A stretch of DNA of 64,000 nt from Spirosomataceae bacterium TFI 002 (lineage in GTDB: Bacteria > Bacteroidota > Bacteroidia > Cytophagales > Spirosomataceae), in assembly GCA_900230115.1 (NCBI GenBank), contig LT907983.1, positions 2,852,001 to 2,916,000 on the forward strand, read 5' to 3'. How positions within the stretch are numbered: position 1 is the stretch's first letter; the number at the start of each line of letters is the position of its first letter. The position numbers and the translations under genes were made by a program. This document shows, piece by piece, positions 53,806 through 61,008 of this stretch. The notes under the pieces were generated by a model, which was not told where the DNA came from, searched no databases, and saw only the letters and a list, made by a program, of their open reading frames with translations.

Positions 53806-53813
53806 CAAAAGTA
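53806..53813 (-). promoter_or_regulatory. -7 promoter box for the MutS-like gene
   Basis: TACTTTTG on the minus strand matches the consensus. It would start transcription near 53800, ten bases before an out-of-frame ATG at 53794-53796. Confidence 0.5.
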
Positions 53814-53835
53814 AATAGAAAAGAGCGAACTTCAT

Positions 53836-53843
53836 TAGATTTG
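53836..53843 (+). promoter_or_regulatory. -7 promoter box of recG
   Basis: TAGATTTG matches TAnnTTTG, five bases before the recG ATG. The predicted transcript would be leaderless or almost so. The TTG box is not clear. Confidence 0.5.
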
Positions 53844-53847
53844 TACG

Positions 53848-55941
53848 ATGCCTAGTTTTTTAGATCAAAAAATAGACTATTTAAGAGGAGTGGGGAGCAC
53901 CCGAGCGGAACTACTAAATACCGAGCTTGCTATTTTTACTTATGGCGACTTGCTAGGGCACTATCCGTTCCGCTATGAGGATAGGTCTGTTTTTCATAAG
54001 ATATCTGCAGTACGAAGTGATGAAACGGCTTTTCAAATCAAGGGTAAAATTATTTCTACAGGGACTATTGGTGATAAGCGTAAGCAAAGGTTTGTCGCTG
54101 AGTTCGCTGACGAAACCGGAATCGTGGAGCTTGTTTGGTTTCAGGGTGTGAAGTGGATGCAAAAGAAGGTTGTTGTAGATGGGCATTATGTCATTTATGG
54201 TAAACCAACGAGGTACGGGAGTTCGTTTAATTTCATGCACCCTGAGATTGAGTTGCTTACTCCCAAAAATGAAAAGGAAGGATATTTTCAGCCTATTTAC
54301 CCACTGACAGAAAAACTTAGGAAGAAGTTTGTGGATAGTAAGGCATTGGGAGCTTTAGTTCAAAATGTATTTGAGCTAAATGGATTCTATGTGGAAGAAA
54401 CTTTGCCACAACGGTATTTGGAGAAATATAAATTGCTCGAAAAAAATCTTGCGATAAAAAACATACACCTTCCAATTAATGAAAAGTACTTACAGCATGC
54501 CATTCGCAGGCTGAAATTTGAGGAACTGTTTTATAATCAATTAAGACTAATCAAGCAGAAGCTTCTTCGTAAGCATGAGTTTGAAGGGCAACTATTTACC
54601 AAAACAGAGTTACTTACCACTTTCTACAACGAGCATTTACCTTTTGATCTGACCAATGCTCAAAAACGAGTGATCAAGGAGGTTTTCTTTGACTTTAAAT
54701 CTGGGAAGCAAATGAATCGCTTGCTACAAGGCGATGTGGGTTCGGGAAAGACAATCGTAGGGTTTATATGTATGTTAATGGCAATTGACAGTGGGGCACA
54801 AACATGCCTAATGGCTCCCACGGAGATTTTGGCAAACCAGCATTTCAAGAATCTTAAGAAGTTTGCCGACCTCATGGGCATAACTATTGAGTTACTTACG
54901 GGTTCGGTGAAGAAAAAAGATAGGAGACCTATTTTTGAAGACCTTGCAAGCGGTGATCTTAAGATAATAGTAGGTACGCATGCTTTGTTAGAAGACAATG
55001 TTGCTTTTAAAAACCTTGGGTTTTGTGTTATTGACGAACAACACCGATTTGGAGTTGCTCAGCGAGCGAAGCTTTGGAACAAAAATAAAGCAGTACATCC
55101 GCATATTTTGGTAATGACCGCCACACCTATTCCTAGGACATTGGCAATGACACTATATGGCGACTTGGATATTTCGGTAATAGATGAACTTCCTGCTGGT
55201 CGCAAGCCTATAAACACTGTTCATAGATATGATTCCCGTAGATTGGAGGTTTTTCAATTTATGCGAGATGAGATAGAGAAAGGCCGACAAGTTTATGTTG
55301 TTTATCCGCTTATTGAAGAGTCGGAGACAATGGATTACAAAAACTTAATGGATGGCTACGAAAGTGTTACAAGAGCATTTCCGCAATACCCCATTAGTAT
55401 TGTACATGGTAAATTGAAACCTGCTGACAAAGAGTGGGAAATGCAACGTTTTGTAAAAGGGGAAACCAAAATAATGGTTGCAACCACCGTTATAGAAGTG
55501 GGTGTAGATGTGCCTAACGCCTCAGTTATGGTGATAGAAAACGCTGAGCGATTTGGACTTGCTCAGTTGCATCAGTTGCGTGGTAGGGTAGGTAGAGGTG
55601 CAGAGCAATCTGCTTGTGTGCTTATGTCAAGCGTGAAACTAAGTAGCGACTCCAAAAAACGTATAGAAACTATGGTTCGCACCAATAATGGTTTTGAAAT
55701 TTCTGAGGTAGACTTAGAATTACGTGGGCCGGGTGATCTCAGTGGAACGCAACAAAGTGGATTGGTCGACCTCAAAATTGCCAACCTTGCAACAGACTCG
55801 GAGATATTAAAATATGCAAGAATAACTGCTCAAGAAGTTCTGGAAGAGGACCCCAATCTCGAAAAGCAAGAAAATTTACCGATCAAAAACTTTGTGTCCC
55901 AAAACAGACAGGAGAAACTAAGTTGGGCTAGAATCAGCTAA
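53848..55941 (+). CDS. recG: ATP-dependent DNA helicase RecG
   Basis: RecG remodels stalled replication forks and branched DNA. The 697-residue protein has the N-terminal wedge/OB fold (about 60-180), then superfamily-2 motifs: I LLQGDVGSGKT near 290-300, Ia MAPTEIL, II DEQH near 395, III MTATPIPRT, V TTVIEVGVDVPNAS, VI QLHQLRGRVGRG, and the C-terminal translocation-in-RecG motif LRGPGDLSGTQQSG. Length and order are normal. It starts at ATG 53848 and is divergent from the MutS-like gene. Both could be involved in DNA maintenance. Confidence 0.96.
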   Translation: MPSFLDQKIDYLRGVGSTRAELLNTELAIFTYGDLLGHYPFRYEDRSVFHKISAVRSDETAFQIKGKIISTGTIGDKRKQRFVAEFADETGIVELVWFQGVKWMQKKVVVDGHYVIYGKPTRYGSSFNFMHPEIELLTPKNEKEGYFQPIYPLTEKLRKKFVDSKALGALVQNVFELNGFYVEETLPQRYLEKYKLLEKNLAIKNIHLPINEKYLQHAIRRLKFEELFYNQLRLIKQKLLRKHEFEGQLFTKTELLTTFYNEHLPFDLTNAQKRVIKEVFFDFKSGKQMNRLLQGDVGSGKTIVGFICMLMAIDSGAQTCLMAPTEILANQHFKNLKKFADLMGITIELLTGSVKKKDRRPIFEDLASGDLKIIVGTHALLEDNVAFKNLGFCVIDEQHRFGVAQRAKLWNKNKAVHPHILVMTATPIPRTLAMTLYGDLDISVIDELPAGRKPINTVHRYDSRRLEVFQFMRDEIEKGRQVYVVYPLIEESETMDYKNLMDGYESVTRAFPQYPISIVHGKLKPADKEWEMQRFVKGETKIMVATTVIEVGVDVPNASVMVIENAERFGLAQLHQLRGRVGRGAEQSACVLMSSVKLSSDSKKRIETMVRTNNGFEISEVDLELRGPGDLSGTQQSGLVDLKIANLATDSEILKYARITAQEVLEEDPNLEKQENLPIKNFVSQNRQEKLSWARIS

Positions 55942-55983
55942 TTATTATAGTTACTTTTGTTCCTTAATTTTTAAATAGTAAAA

Positions 55984-57000
55984 ATGAAGACCCTACTACG
56001 GTTGTTGTTTTATGTTGTCATTATTGAAGTTTTTCTTCGATTTGGACTTAAGGTTGCCAAGGATTATTCTTTTTGGAAGCCAAGGTTTACCACTTTTGAG
56101 AAGGACTTGGAAGCAATAAATAATCTAAATCCAGATAGTTTTAATGTACTTGTTCTTGGTGGTTCTGCTGTAAGCAATGCTTTGCCAGCAAAAATAGGGG
56201 AGCAGTTGCAGGATTCACTTTCAAAAACGTATGAAAAAGTCACCGTAGTTGATATAGGAATGCCGGCAAGAACCTCAAAGGATAACCTCGTATGTTTGCA
56301 GCTAGCTAAGCCCGAAAAGTTAGCCCTAGTTAATGAAGTGTATTATTATGAGTCGTTAAATGACTCTCGTTATAATTGTATTCCTGCCGAGTCGTTTAAG
56401 GAGGATTATTCGCATGCACATTGGTATCAGGAGCTGGCACTAATGCAAAAGCATCCCGAAATGAATATTACCATCATCCCGTTTGTTGCAGACCTATTTA
56501 TGCAAAGACTGAAAGAAAGGACTGGGTCAGTTGAAATGCTAAATGACGAGTTAGATGTAAAGCCAGAGTTTATGGATTTTGGAGCTAATATTCTTACATC
56601 TAAAACTTTCGAGAAAAATGTAAGTGAGATTCTTGCCCTATTTGACCTAAATAAAACTAAGGTGTATTTGCTAGGGTATCATGTTTTTGTGCCTGAGCCA
56701 ATGATGAAAAAAGAAAATCTTGGTTTTTGGAATGAAGAAAAATATTTCAATGCACAAGGCCCTAGAACAACTTCAGGAGCTTGGGGGTATCCTTGGAATG
56801 CCGTAAAAGCATTAGAGGTTCACAATGGAATCTTGCAAAATTTAGCAACAGAGGAAAAGAAATTAACATTTCACGATATGAAGGGTGCTCTAAGTGCCGT
56901 TGAAAAAGAAACCTTTTTTGATATGTGTCATTTTACGCAGGAGGGAGGAAGTGCATTCGTAAGCGACCTCATGAAATTAAGAAAGGGTTTAGCTGAATAA
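55984..57000 (+). CDS. SGNH-hydrolase-like membrane-anchored protein
   Basis: A 338-residue product with an N-terminal membrane helix (LLRLLFYVVIIEVFLRFG) and an SGNH-like domain: VLVLGGSAVSNALP near 56-69 would carry the nucleophile Ser of block I, and DMCHFTQEGGSAFV near the C-terminus carries the Asp-x-x-His of block V. The Asn block is not obvious, so the catalytic set is not complete by eye. It sits directly upstream of the carbamoyltransferase gene (90-base gap with its own promoter) and is probably part of the same surface-modification locus. Confidence 0.75.
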   Translation: MKTLLRLLFYVVIIEVFLRFGLKVAKDYSFWKPRFTTFEKDLEAINNLNPDSFNVLVLGGSAVSNALPAKIGEQLQDSLSKTYEKVTVVDIGMPARTSKDNLVCLQLAKPEKLALVNEVYYYESLNDSRYNCIPAESFKEDYSHAHWYQELALMQKHPEMNITIIPFVADLFMQRLKERTGSVEMLNDELDVKPEFMDFGANILTSKTFEKNVSEILALFDLNKTKVYLLGYHVFVPEPMMKKENLGFWNEEKYFNAQGPRTTSGAWGYPWNAVKALEVHNGILQNLATEEKKLTFHDMKGALSAVEKETFFDMCHFTQEGGSAFVSDLMKLRKGLAE

Positions 57001-57048
57001 TATCAAAAGCTTAATAGCATTGGAATTCAGTCAATAAAACAATTTGCA

Positions 57049-57056
57049 TATCTTTG
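57049..57056 (+). promoter_or_regulatory. -7 promoter box of the carbamoyltransferase gene
   Basis: TATCTTTG matches TAnnTTTG; a TTG at 57020-57022 is 26 bases away, longer than usual. It lies 35 bases before the TTG start at 57091. Confidence 0.45.
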
Positions 57057-57090
57057 CTTTCTTTTATTTAGATCACAGAAAAGTACAAAC

Positions 57091-58956
57091 TTGAAAATTT
57101 TAGGAATATCTGCCTTTTACCACGATTCTGCCGCTGCAATAATCGAAAATGGCGAAATCATAGCTGCGGCACAGGAAGAAAGATTTACTCGAAAGAAACA
57201 GGATTCTTCGTTTCCTACAAATGCTGTAAAGTTTTGTCTCGAATACAGCGGTTTGAAGCTAGCTGATTTGGACGCAATCGTATTTTATGACAAGCCACTT
57301 CTGAAAATGGAGCGATTGCTAGAGACCTATTATGCTTTTTCTCCAAGGGGTTTAAGGTCTTTTTTAACAGCTATCCCGGTTTGGCTCAAAGAGAAAATGT
57401 TTCTTAAGCGTATGCTTTATGAGGAGCTTTTCGCAATTGAAGATTTTGATAAAAAGAAAGTAAAACTTCTGTTTCCTGAGCACCATTTGTCTCATGCTGC
57501 AAGTGCATTTTATCCTTCACCTTTCGACGATGCGGCTATTCTTACCGTAGATGGCGTAGGAGAATGGGCAACTGCTTCTATTGGTCATGGAAAAGGAAAA
57601 GAAATTACGATACTTAAAGAACTTCAGTTTCCTCATTCTCTTGGGTTACTATATTCTGCTTTTACCTACTTTTTGGGCTTCAAAGTAAACTCTGGTGAGT
57701 ATAAGCTAATGGGGTTGGCACCCTATGGAGCACATGGTTCTGAGCAGGTGGAGCGTTTCAAGAAAATTATTAGAGACGTTCTAGTAGAGATTAAAGATGA
57801 TGGGAGTATCTGGCTTAACCAGGATTACTTTAATTATGCCACTGGCCTGAGAATGGTTTACGATGATAAGTGGAATGACTTATTTGGCTTTCCTGTCCGT
57901 AGTTCTGAATCGGAGCTAGAGCAGCATCACTGTGATTTAGGATTAGCTATTCAAGAGATCACGGAAGAAGTTGTGATTTTGATGGCAAAAGAAGCCAAAA
58001 AGCTTACTAATTCTGACTATTTGGTACTTGCTGGAGGTGTTGCATTGAATTGTGTAGCCAATGGGAAACTACAAAATAGTGGAGTTTTCAAAGAGATATA
58101 TATTCAGCCGGCAGCTGGTGATGCTGGTGGAGCATTAGGTGCGGCTTTGGCTGCTCACTACATTGTTTTTGACCAAGAAAGAAAGGTTGATAGTCTTAAA
58201 ATGGATGCAATGTTGGGTTCTTATTTAGGGCCTGAGTATTCCGACTTGGAAGTCAAATTAATGTCGAAGAAGTTTAAGGCTGTTTATTCCGAATTTGAAA
58301 AATTTGAAGATTTAGCAGCTCATACCGCTGGATTATTGGCAGATGCCAATGTGGTAGGTTGGTTTCAGGGAAGGATGGAGTTTGGTCCGCGTGCTTTGGG
58401 AGCAAGGAGTATCTTGGGTGACCCAAGAAACCCAGATATGCAGAAAACGTTAAACCTGAAAATAAAGTACCGTGAAGGTTTTAGACCTTTTGCCCCATCT
58501 GTATTGGCAGAAGACGTGGAAGAGTACTTTGAGTGTGATACTCCATCTCCGTATATGCTATTAGTTCATGGTGTTCAAGAGAAAAGAAGGAATGCAGTAC
58601 CAGATGATTACGAATCTTTGTCTATCAAGGATAAGTTATATTTCTTAAGGTCGGATTTGCCTTCTATTACACACATTGATTATTCTGCTAGAATTCAAAC
58701 AGTTCATGCCGAAACGAATCCTAGGTATTATGAATTGATAAGCCAGTTCAAGAAAAAGACAGGTGTGGGCGTTGTAATCAACACAAGCTTCAATGTTCGT
58801 GGTGAGCCTATCGTTTGTACACCAGAGGATGCATACCGTTGTTTGATGCGTACGGAAATGGACTTTCTTGTAATAGGGAATTTCTTGTTTTCGAAAAAAG
58901 ATCAACCCAATTGGGAGGAAAAAGATAATTGGCAGGAAGAATTTGTTTTAGACTAA
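57091..58956 (+). CDS. carbamoyltransferase (NodU/TobZ/SxtI family)
   Basis: A 621-residue carbamoyltransferase that transfers a carbamoyl group from carbamoyl phosphate, through carbamoyl-adenylate, to a hydroxyl. The N-terminal ASKHA-type YrdC/Kae1-like domain has HLSHAASAFYPSPFDDAA and TVDGVGEWAT (metal-binding His residues), GEYKLMGLAPYG and LAGGVALNCVANG near 315-327. The C-terminal domain has GRMEFGPRALGARSIL, REGFRPFAPSVL and NTSFNVRGEPIVCTP, as in TobZ. The start is TTG 57091 with no ATG near. The acceptor is unknown; NodU modifies Nod factors, SxtI toxins. DUF5989 and SxtJ genes follow immediately. Confidence 0.93.
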   Translation: MKILGISAFYHDSAAAIIENGEIIAAAQEERFTRKKQDSSFPTNAVKFCLEYSGLKLADLDAIVFYDKPLLKMERLLETYYAFSPRGLRSFLTAIPVWLKEKMFLKRMLYEELFAIEDFDKKKVKLLFPEHHLSHAASAFYPSPFDDAAILTVDGVGEWATASIGHGKGKEITILKELQFPHSLGLLYSAFTYFLGFKVNSGEYKLMGLAPYGAHGSEQVERFKKIIRDVLVEIKDDGSIWLNQDYFNYATGLRMVYDDKWNDLFGFPVRSSESELEQHHCDLGLAIQEITEEVVILMAKEAKKLTNSDYLVLAGGVALNCVANGKLQNSGVFKEIYIQPAAGDAGGALGAALAAHYIVFDQERKVDSLKMDAMLGSYLGPEYSDLEVKLMSKKFKAVYSEFEKFEDLAAHTAGLLADANVVGWFQGRMEFGPRALGARSILGDPRNPDMQKTLNLKIKYREGFRPFAPSVLAEDVEEYFECDTPSPYMLLVHGVQEKRRNAVPDDYESLSIKDKLYFLRSDLPSITHIDYSARIQTVHAETNPRYYELISQFKKKTGVGVVINTSFNVRGEPIVCTPEDAYRCLMRTEMDFLVIGNFLFSKKDQPNWEEKDNWQEEFVLD

Positions 58957-58979
58957 ATAGAAATTAAATATACTAAAGG

Positions 58980-59129
58980 ATGGATTTTTTATCAGACTTG
59001 TGGAATTTTATAAAAGAGCGTAAAAAGTGGTGGTTGACACCCGTTATTCTTATTTTGTTACTAATAGGTGTGTTGATCGTTGTTGGCGGTGGATCAGCTA
59101 TTGCTCCATTTATTTACACTTTATTTTAA
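58980..59129 (+). CDS. DUF5989 family small membrane protein
   Basis: A 49-residue protein with a short amphipathic start (MDFLSDLWNFIKERKKWWL) and one membrane helix (PVILILLLIGVLIVVGGGSA), ending in APFIYTLF. This pattern matches the DUF5989 family, small proteins found beside NodU-type carbamoyltransferases and SxtJ genes. It starts at ATG 58980, 23 bases after the carbamoyltransferase stop, and ends two bases before the SxtJ gene. The role is unknown; a membrane adaptor for the carbamoyltransferase is a fair guess. Confidence 0.88.
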   Translation: MDFLSDLWNFIKERKKWWLTPVILILLLIGVLIVVGGGSAIAPFIYTLF

Positions 59130-59131
59130 GT

Positions 59132-59494
59132 ATGAAAAAAGAAAACTATTCACAGACCATCCTCTCTATTGTCGTTGGTTTCATAGTACTTTATTGGATC
59201 TTTGATAAAGAGTGGTTGTTTTATATTGCGTCGGTCGTCGGGGTTTTAGGACTTTTATCTACAACCTTTGCAAAATATATTGAAATAGGTTGGCTTAAGA
59301 TAGCGGAGGTAATGGGCAGAATAAATGCAACCATTTTGCTGTCTCTCATTTTCTTTATTTTTCTAACGCCTATTGCTCTTTTGATGAAAATTATCAAAGG
59401 TGGCGACCAACTGAAACTTAAAAAGCAAAGTGATAGTGTTTTCGTAGATCGAAACCACACCTACACCGCCAAGGATATGACCAATATCTGGTAA
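59132..59494 (+). CDS. SxtJ family membrane protein
   Basis: A 120-residue membrane protein with about three helices (QTILSIVVGFIVLYWIF, LFYIASVVGVLGLLSTTF, NATILLSLIFFIFLTPIALLM) and a polar C-terminus ending in AKDMTNIW. It matches the SxtJ family, named from the saxitoxin cluster, of unknown function and nearly always next to a carbamoyltransferase. ATG 59132 is chosen; a longer GTG-start reading would overlap the DUF5989 gene in another frame. Confidence 0.85.
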   Translation: MKKENYSQTILSIVVGFIVLYWIFDKEWLFYIASVVGVLGLLSTTFAKYIEIGWLKIAEVMGRINATILLSLIFFIFLTPIALLMKIIKGGDQLKLKKQSDSVFVDRNHTYTAKDMTNIW

Positions 59495-59499
59495 GGGCA

Positions 59500-60666
59500 T
59501 TAGTCTAAATAGCCGAACTTCTTAATTTCGTCGTAGAGTATATCACTTACGACCTCATTTCCTTTTGATGACCAATGCCCATCGCATGGGAGCGAAAGCT
59601 CTGCTTTGTTTGGGTAGTCTTTTAAGGACTCGAGTAAGTCGATATGATGGATATTGTTTTGAGAACAAAATTGATCGAGTTTTTCTCCTAGGAGATTATT
59701 CCCGTTTTGTTCGTAACTGATATAATCAAGTGGGTGGGCAATGGTAAGTAATATGAGTTTTTTACCCTTCGCTTTTGCTTGAATTCGGTTCATTAAGTAC
59801 TTAAATCTATCAAACTGGCTTTCGTCAACTTCCTGAAAGACTTTACTTTCAAGTGTCTGAAAATTTTGAGAGTTCTTCAGGGCATTGGTTCTTACTATAT
59901 GTCTGAGTAATGCTCGGCTAAAGAAATATGACTTATGTATTGAGTTAAGTTTTGTTTTAATGTCGGTTTTGAAAGTTATTGTTTCGCGTAATTGAGAAAG
60001 TAGAGATTGGTTTAATTGGATGTTTTTATAATACCACTCTGAATCTTCCAGTTTGTCAACATGATATTCTAGTTGGTAGGATCCAGAGCTGTCTTTTAAG
60101 TAATATGGCCTATACCTTTTATTGTATTGATCTAAGTTCTTAGCAATGTTCCAATCATCATCATCAAAGTCATTCTTCGGAAAGAAGCTTATTATTAGGT
60201 AGTCATGATCATATTTTGACGCCAAGGTGTCGTACAATAAGCTCATTTGAGTTAATCCAAAAATACCAGAGGTACCGAAGCTCATAAATTCATTCCCTGT
60301 TCTCGTTTCAAGCCTATTTTGAAACCTTTCATTTTCTTGTACTCCGTACCCTTCGAAAAAAGAATCACCAATTAGTAAAAACCTTTTTTTAGTGCTATTT
60401 AGGCCTCTATCTATGTCTCGAGCCCCTACATTATTAAAGTTCATGTTTACTCTCCAGCACGGTCCAAAAGACTTTGTTTGAGTATTGCTAGGGTGCCATA
60501 CTCCAAAGGTGGGATTCATGTCCGCCACTGTGAATGGATATGTTTTTACATACGCGTATGGATAGGGTGCTTTTTCAAAAAAGTGAATAAGAACGAATGA
60601 GACTAGTTCAAGCAAAACGCCAAAAATTATGACATTGGCTACGATAACCTTTAAGCTTTTCAACAT
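59500..60666 (-). CDS. SGNH/GDSL hydrolase family protein with N-terminal membrane anchor
   Basis: A 388-residue product with an N-terminal membrane helix (VIVANVIIFGVLLELVSFVLI) and an SGNH hydrolase-like domain. Block I is LLIGDSFFEGYGV near 95-107 (Ser nucleophile), the Gly block may be the FGTSGIFG stretch, the Asn block is FFPKNDFDDDD, and block V is PCDGHWSSKGNEV near the C-terminus with the Asp-x-x-His pair. All four blocks are present, so it should be an active esterase or acyl/alkyl-acting hydrolase facing the periplasm. It ends five bases after the SxtJ gene, pointing at it, so this locus has SGNH proteins on both sides of the carbamoyltransferase. The ATG at 60664-60666 is chosen over the TTG at 60672. 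Confidence 0.85.
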   Translation of the reverse strand: MLKSLKVIVANVIIFGVLLELVSFVLIHFFEKAPYPYAYVKTYPFTVADMNPTFGVWHPSNTQTKSFGPCWRVNMNFNNVGARDIDRGLNSTKKRFLLIGDSFFEGYGVQENERFQNRLETRTGNEFMSFGTSGIFGLTQMSLLYDTLASKYDHDYLIISFFPKNDFDDDDWNIAKNLDQYNKRYRPYYLKDSSGSYQLEYHVDKLEDSEWYYKNIQLNQSLLSQLRETITFKTDIKTKLNSIHKSYFFSRALLRHIVRTNALKNSQNFQTLESKVFQEVDESQFDRFKYLMNRIQAKAKGKKLILLTIAHPLDYISYEQNGNNLLGEKLDQFCSQNNIHHIDLLESLKDYPNKAELSLPCDGHWSSKGNEVVSDILYDEIKKFGYLD

Positions 60667-61008
60667 TTTCAAATATCAATTATCTGGAAAGTATTTGAGC
60701 TAATATAATAAGACCAAAAGGCCTACGAGGAATACAATCTCTTTATAATAAGCACCTTTCCTTTTTGAGCTAGTTTTTAGCGGATTTAGGGTGCTAATAT
60801 CAAAAAAATAATGATGATATTTTTGCTTACTGAGTACAATTTTCTGAAATATACAGGTGTATGGAGCCAAGGTCTTGCAGGAGAGAAAAATGCCTAAAAA
60901 ATTAAGGAAAATTCAAATGCCTCAATTCGGTTTTGCGACATAAAAAAAGGCTACCTCAAAAGAGGCAGCCAAATTTCTATTTATGGGTTACACGTTTAGT
61001 CGGAATCC
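60667..61008. other. 342-bp spacer with nrdA terminator
   Basis: Apart from the nrdA terminator at its right end, no gene or promoter of the phylum consensus was recognised in this stretch. Confidence 0.5.
60942..60970 (-). terminator. rho-independent terminator of nrdA
   Basis: On the minus strand GGCTGCCTC and GAGGTAGCC pair (one A-C mismatch) around TTTT and are followed by seven T. It lies about 40 bases after the nrdA stop. Confidence 0.8.

Noticed and set aside
59027-59131. Longer N-terminus for the SxtJ protein
   Set aside because: It overlaps the DUF5989 gene in another frame and gives a Cys/Arg-rich sequence unlike the family; the ATG at 59132 fits better.
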